DNA of 64,000 bases from contig NC_134678.1 in the NCBI RefSeq assembly GCF_024713945.1, positions 3,162,001 to 3,226,000 on the forward strand. The letters are read 5' to 3'. The first letter of the stretch is position 1. Each line of letters begins with the position of its first letter. A program made the translations under genes and the position numbers. Source of the DNA: Dermatophagoides farinae (lineage: Eukaryota; Arthropoda; Arachnida; Sarcoptiformes; Pyroglyphidae). Under the pieces are notes generated by a model, which had not been told where the DNA came from, did no database searches, and worked only from the letters and a program-made list of their open reading frames with translations. This document shows, piece by piece, positions 12,287-24,050 of this stretch.

Positions 12287-13934
12287 TATTTGGAATTCAT
12301 TGTACCAGATATAAACAAACAAACACATAACCAAACGAAATACTGTACGTACTTAAAACGTACAATAACATGATGAACAAACAGAAAAAAATTTTTTTTG
12401 GCGCGCTTTTTTTTCATCATAGCCAGTGGCTGTATTGTACTTGTAGCTAGACAAGTTCACACATACCACTTGGCGATACTGCAACACAAATGTAAAACGG
12501 ACGTTTGCAACAATCCCCAACACCATCACACACAGATTGCAGTAAAAAAAAAAAAAAAAATTTCGCGCGCTTTTTATTCTGATGATATTGACAAAAGAGA
12601 GAGGGTGGTGGTGCTGGTGGTGGTTTTTGCAGACATTGGAGGGATACAAACACAACAAACTAACATTCCCCATCTCATGATGATGATGATGATTATGATG
12701 GTAAAAAAAAGGAAATTGTTTGGCAAAATCAAATAAAAAAATATACATGTTGAAAATCTGTATTGTCTGTGTAGTCTGCTACGTAGTCGTTTTAACCTTC
12801 GGGATGTTATGAGATTTTTTTTTGTAGCCAAAATAATTTCCAACGATCCAAGGCCAAATAGTCGTTGTTGATATGTGTGTGATCGACATTTTTTTTTTAA
12901 ACATTCGATTCTCCAATATCATAGACAACAATGATCCAAAAATATTTCACAAATATTCTTGATGAGATTATAGTTGATATTAACTAGATAAATTCTTCAG
13001 CTGCCAAGGTCATCGAAAATAACCACCACTACCACCACAAATGTTTTCGAATTCGAATCAATCCTTTTTTCTTGGAGAATCACTAGGACAGGCATTGACT
13101 TTTTTCTTGTCTTTGAGCTTTATGTGTGTTGAATCACCATAATAATCATCAAACATAATATATAAGCCAAAGTTTTATCGATGGAAATTCTTTTTTTTTC
13201 CAAAATAATAATTTTATCCATTATGGACGATCCTAGATGATCATAAACGACACTAATAAAAAAAAGGGGTTATTATAGTACACAAAAATAAACAAAACAA
13301 AAAAAGTTTCCATATAATACCTGTATGTGTTCGTAAATAAAACTTGTAACAACAACCTGTTATCATAAATAGATATATATAAACAACAAAATAACCAAAC
13401 GAAAAAACAAAAATTAGTAAAAACACAGCATGAAAAGGATAAATTCCATAAACATACATACATATAGATAACCCTTGACCTTTTTTTATAATTGTTATTT
13501 AGTGAAGATGATCAGTATAATCATAAAAAAATGGAATGATAAGGCATTATTTTTTATTTTGAAAAAGGTCATCATTATCAAAATGCTAAAGGTTTTTCAC
13601 CATAATACATACATGGTTTCAACACAAATCAAACCAGAACGAACAAATCGAACGGAAAAATAAGTGGAAATTGATTTGTATTCGTATTCGGATTTTCCAT
13701 GTAGGAAGTATTAGATGACAATACCATAACGCACACTATTCTCTAATCATGATGAAATAACATTTTTGAAATTTTTTTTCTTTTAAATGTTTCAAATTCA
13801 TCAAATGTATGATGAACCTACCTAGCTCTCGACAATGATGATGATGTAGATATTTTTCAGATTTATTGTGTCGGGAAAAAGCGGAAATTTTTTCATCATC
13901 TAAATATTTGTATTCGTTCGGTTCGATTAGTGAA

Positions 13935-14033
13935 TTCATTCAGCAAATTTTTTTTCCACGACTCACACACATACACTCATTCGATAATGTGACATTTCAA
14001 TGAATGAATGAAAAAAAAAATTTGCTGAATGAA
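13935..14033. repeat. Short inverted repeat with ~20-nt arms
   Basis: TTCATTCAGCAAATTTTTTT at about 13935-13954 is matched by its inverse complement at about 14013-14033, with a loop of roughly 55 nt. There is no coding sequence inside. It may be a degenerate miniature element or chance folding of A/T-rich DNA. Confidence 0.6.
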
Positions 14034-17000
14034 AACTTTGACCCAGACCAGACCCAGTGTTTGGCCTCTCAGTGCTTGTTGCTCACGTAAATAATCTCAT
14101 AGTATTTGGTTATGAATTAAACAACTGAATGTGGCTGCGATTACAATACAAAAAAAAATTTCAAGAATGTCATTGTCCATTATCAAATACCGCATCCGAC
14201 CCAGATCCTGGATCTATTGTGAAATGTATGTAGTCAGATGTGATACGTAAAACCAGATGTGAAACCTTTTTCTTCTCGTATTAAGCCGGTCACAAAAAAA
14301 ATTCAACAAAACACCATCATCATGAATATTGGATTTTTTTCGTCCGTTTGCAAAGAAAAACGATCGAACCAAAAAAAATAAAAACATCTGCAAATTGAAT
14401 ACTTGTTGTTTGAATATATTCAGTATTACAGCATATATGACATATTTTGTCAACCTGTTTTAATTATTTTGATCGTTATAATAAACGGCCATTTTTTTCA
14501 GGGTAATAACAACGATCAAAAAAAAATTTTTTTTTTGTTAAAAAAAATACCGGCAAATTTTCCTTAAATTGGTAACTACTAGCTAGATGGTGTATAGAGA
14601 TACCAATTAAGCATAAAACACACACACACACTCTTATACACATTTATGACATTATTCACCTGCATGACAATGTATTTAATATTGTAGTAGAATTCATAAT
14701 AAGATATAAAACAACAATCCATCTATCGTCATTAGGATAATAATAATAATGAAAAATTATTTAGCTTATTCATCATTCGTGTTTGTGTATATGTATGGAG
14801 TATTGCTATAGATTTGAACCACCATCATAATGATTACGATGATGTTGATGAAGAGGGAAACTTTGAATTTTTCAAAGACAATCAAGTAAGTAAAGTAGCT
14901 AAAGATCATCATCATAATAATAATGATGATGATGATGTATTTTTTGTTTTGTTTTGTTTTGTTTATAAAAGACTCAATATTCTTGATTGTATTTTGAATA
15001 GAGCTCATTCAACTCATACGATTCTTGTTTTCGGATTTCAATGTCAACCAATTTGTTTGTTTGACAGTATTTTGTTGTTGTTGTTGTTGTTGTTGTCTAT
15101 TATATAATCGATTTTAATAGTAATAACAAAATAATGATTTATATGGTTTAATGTTAATATAAACACTTTCACTACCTTTTAACTATCGACAAATGACATG
15201 TATACACGTAAATTTTTGTTGGTTTCTTTCAATTACATTGTTTTCATCATTTGGATTGCCGAAAGAAAAAAAAATTCCATTGACCTTAAGACATAAAGAG
15301 ATGATAGGAATCAATCATGTAATTTTCTTGTATCATTATCATCATCATCATAATGATTATATTATGGATAACAAATGTGTTGTATGTATGTGTTATAATG
15401 AAAGAGAAAGGAAAGAAACAAAAAACACATTTAAAAAAAAATCAAATAAAGAACAATAGAATGAAACTCGGTCAATGAATATACATTGTCCATATTAACA
15501 ATTAGAATGTATGTTAATATGAAAAAAAAGCTACCTCTTTTTCTGACTTAATAACACACACTATGATGATTGCTCGATAAAATGCAAACATCACTAAAAC
15601 AATAATAATGAAAAAAAAATATAATGGTATGGTGAAAATAATGAAAAAAAAACATTTAAAATTGGAAAAGCTACATGAAAAAAAATGGTGGCTAAAACAC
15701 CAACCAATCAATCTACAACAACATAAACACCAAAAGGATGGTTACTCTATACTGTTATGGTTACTATACCACATCATCATCATCATCATCATCAATTTAA
15801 TATTTGAATGGCGACATAAATGACGAAGACGACGTCGACAACTACGACGAATATGAAGGTCGCTCGGTCAGTCACACCAAATATCTATACAATTACCATT
15901 CGATGATGATGATGATGGCGTTCAAGGTCAACAAGAAAGAGAGAGAGAGTGAGAGAAAGAGAAACGAATTCTTCGCCAAAGCCAGCCAGCCAGCCAGCCA
16001 TCCAGGCATGATCATTATTATTTTGGAGCCTGGTTGGTTGGTTTGGGAGAATGAATTTCACATATTTTTTGGGAAAAAAATATAGCTTTTCTTCGATCAT
16101 ATAGTCGTATTAAACGCGTGCATGCGTACGCATTTTTATCGTTGCTGGTGGAAAAAGTTAGAATACTTCTTTAGGTTATTAGTTTGAATTTAACCAACAA
16201 CGAAAGAAAAAAGTTTTTTTTTTGGTTGATGGCTGGTTTGGTAAGTCAATGAATCCTGGTATTTTTTTTTTTGTTATTTTTCTTTTGTTTGAATGTTTTT
16301 TAGCTTGAATCGATTTCATTCCAACAATCACCACCGATGGCCATGAAATCAAATCTAAGAAAAAACAGAAAAAAAAGAAAAAAAAAGGTAAAATGAAAAT
16401 TATCCAATAAATGAATGAAAGCAAAAATAGCCAACAACAACAAAAACAAATTGGTATGAAGGTCACTAATATGGCCGTTATCGTAAAGTTTCATTATCCA
16501 CAGCATCATCATCATCATCATCATCGTAAAACTGATGGATCGATGAGGAAAGAAAATTTTCATATGAAACACAAACAGAAAGTGAACTTAACTACACACA
16601 AACGCAGAATGTTCAGGGCAATATTGAGGAAGCAAAAATAATATCGAATTGATTTGTCAATGAATGAATGTAGAGAAAAAAAAAATTTGTCTCAGTAATC
16701 GGAAATTTTGTCATTTCATTTCTTGTTTATTCATTCTACGTTGTAATTATTATAGTAACCAGACAACCTTCAACCTGTAATGTGATGGATTCAATGAAAT
16801 TTATTTCGCGCACATTCATTCTATTCGATTCTTCTTCGGAAATCAGCCAAAAAATAAAAAATAATAATTTTTTTTTTCGTTCAAAATGTCTAGACCAAGA
16901 CGTTCAACTTCATTCATTCATATTATTTTCATAATATCCAAGAAAAAAGTAAGAAAAAAACTTTCAGTCAATTCGTATGCGTGTGTGTCTGTGTCTGTGT

Positions 17001-20000
17001 ATGTGTCTTATCTGACAAATTCTTTAAGATGCAATGATTTTATGTTTTGTCGGCATGGAAAAAAATTTCGAAATCTTTCATTTAATGCATGTTTAGACAT
17101 GATTCGACATTGTCAACGATGAAAAATGAACAAAAAAAAAGATATATTCACTTTTTTCTAATATTATCATCATCTATATGATGATGATGATGATATAAGA
17201 GAAAAAAATTGTCACTAGATTTATGATTATTGCCGATGTTGAAATCATCGAAAAAAAATCAGAATTCATAATTCAATCCAAAAAAAGAAGAAGAAGAAAT
17301 CTTTAAAGGAACATGTGTGAGTGTTGGCGAATATAATAAATTAGATAAGAAAAAAAAGTGACGAGGAAAAATTCAAAAAAAAAATCTTAACCCAAAGCCA
17401 GCTAGTCATACTTGTTGATATTTTTTTTTCCTTTCATCATTGTTTGAAATTTTTTTTTTTTTTGGTTCAAAATTGATTAATGACTATTTTGCGTCATGTA
17501 ATCATCATCATCAGCATCATTTCGCGCCCGAATTTATATTAATACAGGGGAACAGAATTTTTTTTTTTTTTTTGGTAAATCTTCTCCAAATAAAATAAAT
17601 TTTTTAAATTAATAAACAACAAAAAAACATTAACAATTTTTTTTCTGCACATGTTGTGATCATCATATATACAAATTGATTATTTGAAGAAAACAACACT
17701 TAATTGAACAAAATATCTTATTAATGATGTAAAGATTATCATCATCATTAATGATGAAAAAAATTCAGTAGAATAAATTTTGTACGATAATTAAGTTTTT
17801 TTCTTTCTTTCTTTTTTTTTCTATCATTCGTCTCTCGTCTCCTGATTAATTAATAATCTTTCAATGTTTGCGAAGGGATTTTTTTTTTTTGATTTCAATG
17901 AATCTTACAGGTTTATTTTGGATTTTTGTTGTTTAATAAAACAATTTTAATTGGATCGATGTGAAGGAATAAATAATATGTCTGTGTTTGTGTGTGGGAG
18001 GTGGATTTAGTAAACGTTTATATTCGCAACTAAATTGAAAATTCAAATCAAAAAACATGTTACTTTTTTATCTTGAATCCGTTTCCGGAATTATTGTTAC
18101 AATGGCTCAACACGGATGTGTGTGTGTGTGTATGTGTCTGGTCTATGATGAAATGGAGATGTCCAATATTGATATAAACAAAACAAACAAAGATTGACAT
18201 ACATTTTTTGATGATCATCGACGGAAGGTTCCTTCCTTTACATTGTAATTAACATAATAATAATAATAATAAACACAAATTGAAAATGTGGAATCAATGA
18301 GAAGGGGACAGGAGAATAAAAAACATACATAAAATCTGTAATTAACCATACAATTAATGGCCATGGCCATTGCGAACGGAAATTCTTTGGCTTAGAAGAT
18401 TTTTTTTTGTCGTTGATTTACATCGTATTTTTTTTGTTGAATGAACGACCGTTCAAACGACCTTCTCGATTTTCTTTTTGATTACAATCAAATATATTTA
18501 TTTATATCGATTTTGTAATGAAACTAGAAGAATTGGGCTAGATTTTTTTTCCTTTCTCATCTTATTCAAATTATTAACCACATGTGTTATATTTTGTTAT
18601 TTTTGATTGCTGAATTTCACTTTCTTATCCTGGGATTAAATTTTTCATTTGAATACAAATAATAATAATGATGATAATTTTAATTGCCCGCCAAAAAAAA
18701 AAAACAAAAAAACAAAATCATCATTATTGATTGTCCTTGATTGACAAATGATTAATGTCATTCGCACGTCTTATATTGTATACGTCGGTGATGATTATGT
18801 CTGGCTGGCTGCGTGCATATTTTCTTTCTTAAAAAAAAGACAGAGTGAAATTTTTTTTTTCTTTTGCAAAAATTTGATATTAAAAACACTTTTATCATAT
18901 TATCATCATTGTATTTTATTATTTTTTTTTATTACATTTACAGCTACAGAATACAAAAAGACGGATACATTCATTTTCATTAAGAAAATTTAATATTGAA
19001 CAAAAAAAAAACAAAAATCAATAAATCAGATGCAAACGGATGTGCTCAACAAAGACAACAAACAATCATCTTCATTATCTCAATGTTTGTTTGTTTGTTT
19101 GTGTGTGTGACTTATATGTATATAAATCATGTGACACTTTTTAACATCTTGGTTTTTTTTTAAATTTTTATTCAAAAAAAAAATCCAGACATATTGCAAT
19201 TGAAATTTACGTTTTTTTTTGAATTGAATTGCATTAAATATATCAATCAAGACACTGCAATCAATCGACAATCATCATACATTCATAAGATCCATTTAAC
19301 AAGATAATAATCTTTTGTAAAATATTCAATGAATGAATTATCATTAGAAAGAAAATGTGAAAAATTTAAACGGTTTTCATACAGTGTGACGATACATTTA
19401 TATAAATGTATATATAGCCGCAAGTATCTTATTGAATTTTGTAGATAGATAGATAGATAGATAGCGTGTGAGTATGGTGTTTGTGTTGAATCTGGTTTAA
19501 ATTTAATGATTCGATTAGCGAATTTTGAAAATCATTTTTTTTTTTGCTTAGTAAGCAATATTGTCTCGTGTTACTAAACAAAAAACCGGTATATATTTAT
19601 AACAGACACACACACACACACATGAGTGAGTTGGAGGTTTTCATTTTCTTTATTTTCTCTTGATTGTCTGTCGTTTGGATTCATTGATGATGATGATGAT
19701 GATATGACATCTTTGTCTAGAAAAAAAAATCTGTCTTTTTCATCGTTTTTTTTGTTGTTGTTGTTGTACATTCTTTGTACTTTTTTTTCATATCTTCAAG
19801 TATATATAGAAATTCTAAACCCTGGTTTATATATAGTGATTATTGTTCATGTTCACATATCATTAATTCATTCATTGAAAAAAGATTTTACAAGCTACAA
19901 AGTTCAAGGGTCAGATTTTTTTTCTAATCAAATTTTTTAAAAAAAAAACTCGCTTGCAAATGTCACTAATGCAGCAAACAGAAGCATCACATTATTTGAT

Positions 20001-21569
20001 ACAATTTAAGAAACAAAAAAATTTGATCAAAAACATAATTTAAATTTGAATTAAAGAAAAAAAACATGAAATTTTCACAAAATCAATTTGTTTGAAGCAA
20101 AACCAACATATATTGTTTGTGTGTAGGATTTATGTCGCCATTGCGACATTAACAAAAAGAAAAATCCTATATAAAAAACGATATATGAAATTGATTTATT
20201 TAAGGCAATTTTGAACAACAAACAAATATTATCATTAAATAATTGTCGCCATTTGTTATCTCGATGATGATGGCGATGATGACAATAATAATAATGTCGC
20301 GACAAATTTTTTTTTTGTTTTTTACTTTTTTTTTCTTTGTTATTTGCTTCCGCAATCCACGAAAATAACCCCAAAAAAAAATTATTATTATCAATAATAA
20401 TCATAATAACAATGGATTCATTTTCATTTTCATTTTCTTTTTGGATTATTAAACGATAATGATAATCATTATCATCAATGGGGGTGGTCTTATCCGGAAT
20501 GTTTAAAATTTTTTATTTGTATTTGTATTTGTTTTCATCCTACATCACATCCCCATTATCCAAATTGAGTTGATTGTTTATCGGTCACGTATTCAACAAG
20601 TTTAATCAATCAAATCAAATGAATCAATCATTTATCAATGATAGACATCAAACACACACACAAAAATTGTTTGTTAAATTTCTGATGACAATCAAAAACA
20701 ATAACAATAATAACCAATCATTTTATCGAGAATTTCATATCGGAACAATAATTCATTGAATTCCAAAAAAAAAAAAAAAAAAACAAAAACAAAAACAAAA
20801 ATGAATCAATTTTCATTCAATTTACAATTCAATGAATGAATGAATGTTCATTGTTGTTTTGTTGATAAATTGTTTTCGCAAATCCAAATACACACCCACC
20901 GAAGTGTGAAATACAACGACAACAAAAATCATTGTTTTTTCCATTAAGGAAAAAAAATGACATACGATTTCATTATTTATTTCGATTTCTGTTCTAAAGA
21001 TAAAAAAAAATCCCAATATCAAATGGCAATATCATATAAGTGTGTTTTATATTTGAAAATGAAATGTTAATTTTTTTTCTTTTTTTTTTGCTATGATTAT
21101 AATGAATGATAAGAGATGCTACCAAACAACGACGGTTAACGGACAACAATCAACCACAAGTTTTGTGTGTGTGTGTGTGTCTTCAAACACGTGTGTACTA
21201 TGCTGATGTTGCTCATCATCATCATCATCGATTGATTGTTTGATTTTAACATGACGACAGTGTAGTAATCATCAAAAAAAATAAGAGATGCGCATATAAA
21301 AAAACGAGACAGAAACGAATTGTCATTGAATCCAATGGATACATTGTAAATTTGATACAGTATTAGTCAGTCAGTATCTTTCTCATTCATTCATTCATTG
21401 CTTCTTTGTATCGATAATCATCATTAAATCCATCACCAACAACAACTTGTTAGCACCGGTATACACTGGGCGAATGATTATGATGATGATGATGATGATG
21501 AACCATATATCATTTATGATGAAACAAATTCCATAAATCTAGTTATTTCTGGCTTGTATATTTTTTTGT

Positions 21570-22197
21570 GGTTCTATAACAATTGGTCGAACACAAAAAG
21601 GTCGAACACAAAATGGTCGAACACAAAAAGGTCGAAAACCCCTATCTCCTTAATGAGCGCTTAAATGAGTGAGCGCTTATTGAAAACGGTTAGAATGTAC
21701 ACATGTAGGCCTATGAGTAGCTCGCTTAAGAAGCAGAGCATGGGAATGGGATGGCCTATGGAGATCGGCACGCACGTTATGAAGATTTTAACGTAATGTC
21801 AGTGTCGGCTTTTCCCTTATTCAATGCGGGAAACGTCAGTGTCGACTTTTCCCGCATCCAATGTGGATAACGTCAGTGTTGACTTTTTCCCGCAATCAAT
21901 GCGGAAAACGTCAGTGTTGACTTTTTCCCGCAATCAATGCAGAAAACGTCAGTGTTGACTTTTTCCGGTATTTAATGTGGATAACGTCAGTGTTGACTTT
22001 TTCCGGTATTTAATGTGGAGAACGTCAGTGTTGACTTTTTCCGGTATTTAATGTGGATAACGTCAGTGTTGACTTTTTCCGGTATTTAATGTGGAGAACG
22101 TCAGTGTTGACTTTTTCCGGTATTTAATGTGGATAACGTCAGTGTTGACTTTTTCCGGTATCCAATGTGGTTAACTTGATCAACTCTTTGTTCGAAT
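21570..22197 (+). repeat. Left inverted arm of the Foldback-like element
   Basis: Order from the outside: four ~15-bp GGTCGAACACAAAA-type units, a ~170-bp unique segment, then about ten ~38-bp units of the form AACGTCAGTGTTGACTTTTT + CCGGTATTTAATGTGGA(T/G). Outer units carry CCCGC and inner ones CCGGTATTTAA, and the last five or six alternate ..GGAT/..GGAG. This pattern indicates amplification of a two-unit block. The arm ends at the ATCAACTCTTTGTTCGAAT segment shared with the right arm. Confidence 0.92.
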
Positions 22198-22611
22198 ACT
22201 TGATGGTTGGAAGCAAAAAAGTGTTTTACACATTTGTCGCAGGAAATTTCCTTGTCTTTGGAAATTATTATATACAAACGTCATTCTACTAGTCTATGTC
22301 GCTTAGCGTAACTGGCTATGCTTTTACACTCTGCAAGTGCTTGCACTGTGTATTAACTTGGCATTTTATGCGGCGAAGCTGAATCGGCGATTCCTACTTA
22401 TTTTCAGTACAAACATAACTATTTAGCATGAGCTACTCAGTGTGTGTGTGTCTGAACATATCGAACAGTGGGGAAAACTTTTGAATGCCTCTGAACAGTT
22501 CGTCCAGCTCAGAGCTAAAAGCCACTTCTAAAAAACGCATTCTGTGGTATGTAGTTTTGACAATGCTTTTTTTCATTGTTCTAGCTCAGCACACGTTGCT
22601 GCCAACATTGC

Positions 22612-22906
22612 CAAGATCAGTAATTTCAAATCTACGATCCAATTCATTAATCAGGGTATCAATTTCTGACTCATTAGGTCCGGTAACAATAATATCATCA
22701 ACATACAGAAGAAGAACGATATTTTCCCGTTTAAACAAAAATCGTTCTGATATGCATTTCAATAAGATGATTAGAAATAGTCCGGTACCACTCTAATGGA
22801 CTTTGTTTCAATCCGTACAACGTTTTCTCCAATTTCAGCAAACCACCACCTTCAAAACCAGGCGGCGGATGGACATAAACCGGTTCATTACTAGCATTAA
22901 GAAAGA
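22612..22906 (-). pseudogene. Decayed Ty1/copia-type reverse transcriptase fragment
   Basis: On the minus strand one frame gives FLNASNEPVYVHPPPGFEG and then LYGLKQSPLEWY. After a frameshift and an in-frame stop, a second frame gives LLLYVDDIIVTGPNESEI. These are the copia RT blocks, with YVDD as the catalytic aspartate motif. The two blocks are one frame apart. No gag, protease, integrase, RNase H or LTR is seen, so it cannot make a working enzyme. It lies in the loop of the Foldback-like element and most likely entered as a captured or nested fragment. Confidence 0.88.
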
Positions 22907-23019
22907 GTCCGTAAATAACAACCTTTTGTTTTCAAACTTAAACAATAACAAATACGATCTGGAGTCGGTGATGCAGTATCCAGATCAATCCATAGCGTTG
23001 ACGATAACCGCAAGCATGT

Positions 23020-23157
23020 TAGGTTGGATTTGTCATTTTCTCGATTTTGAACTTTGAATTCTGAACTGGTCGTGTTAATTTGGAAATTTGTCATTTTTTT
23101 GATTTTGAATTCTGAACTGGTCGTGTTAGGTTGGATTTGTCATTTTCACGATTCTCG
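23020..23157. repeat. Imperfect ~55-bp tandem repeat in the element loop
   Basis: The phrase TTTTGAATTCTGAACTGGTC with GTGTTAGGTTGGATTTGTCA-type text recurs two to three times in direct orientation next to the copia fragment. It is noncoding as far as can be seen. Confidence 0.7.
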
Positions 23158-23483
23158 AAAATTTTCGAAAGAACAACTCTTTTGCTATGCACTAGTGAAA
23201 TATTTTCGCTTAAATCCTACAAAAAACAAGAAGCTTCGAAAAAACTCTCTCTCCCATAGGCCATGAAACTGTTACTGTGTGTGTATGTATTTTTTATTTA
23301 AATGAAATAAAAAGATAAAATGCATTTTGAATGATAAACCATGTTACATATTTAACAAATTTGGAACCGATCTCATTGAATTTATATGAATTTGTATTAG
23401 AATAATTGATTCCTTATACAGCTTTTCGTTTTGCGGCCAAGTTTCGTGGAACGTATCTAGGCCGTAAAGCGAGGTATGAGTGC

Positions 23484-24050
23484 ATTCGAACCAAGAGTTG
23501 ATCAAGTTAACCACATTGGATACCGGAAAAAGTCAACACTGACGTTATCCACATTGGATACCGGAAAAAGTCAACACTGACGTTATCCACATTAAATACC
23601 GGAAAAAGTCAACACTGACGTTCTCCACATTAAATACCGGAAAAAGTCAACACTGACGTTATCCACATTAAATACCAGAAAAAGTCAACACTGACGTTTT
23701 CCGCATTGATTGCGGGAAAAAGTCAACACTGACGTTATCCACATTGGATGCGGGAAAAGTCGACACTGACGTTTCCCGCATTGAATAAGGGAAAAGCCGA
23801 CACTGACATTACGTTAAAATCTTCATAACGTGCGTGCCGATCTCCATAGGCCATCCCATTCCCATGCTCTGCTTCTTAAGCGAGCTACTCATAGGCCTAC
23901 ATGTGTACATTTTAACCGTTTTCGATAAGCGCTCACTCATTTAAGCGCTCTTTAAGGGGATAGGGGTTTTCGACCTTTTTGTGTTCGACCATTTTGTGTT
24001 CGACCATTTTGTGTTCGACCTTTTTGTGTTCGACCAATTGTTATAGCACC
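23484..24050 (-). repeat. Right inverted arm of the Foldback-like element
   Basis: Inverted copy of the left arm, with about eight 38-bp units instead of ten and five outer 15-bp units instead of four. The arms have therefore gained or lost units independently since they formed. Scattered single-base differences (for example ATCTCC versus ATCCCC after the outer units) suggest moderate age. Confidence 0.92.

Larger units (their letters stand above)
21570..24050. mobile_element. Foldback/MULE-like element with long subrepeated inverted arms
   Basis: Inverted arms at 21570-22197 (628 nt) and 23484-24050 (567 nt) are nearly identical, including a long unique part (CCTATGAGTAGCTCGCTTAA and following). 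The ends read GGT(T/G)CTATAACAATTGG, and 9-bp direct repeats TTTTTTTGT flank the element (21561-21569 and 24051-24059). Each arm has outer ~15-bp GGTCGAACACAAAA(A/T) units (4 on the left, 5 on the right) and inner ~38-bp units (about 10 left, 8 right). Long subrepeated inverted arms with a 9-bp duplication describe Foldback and some Mutator-like elements. The 1.29-kb loop holds a decayed copia RT fragment and a short tandem repeat, and no transposase that I recognise. It is more GC-rich than the surrounding DNA. Confidence 0.9.

Noticed and set aside
22485-23266. Plus-strand open frames in the loop of the Foldback-like element
   Set aside because: They are antisense to the copia fragment or cross the loop tandem repeat; no transposase-like motifs.
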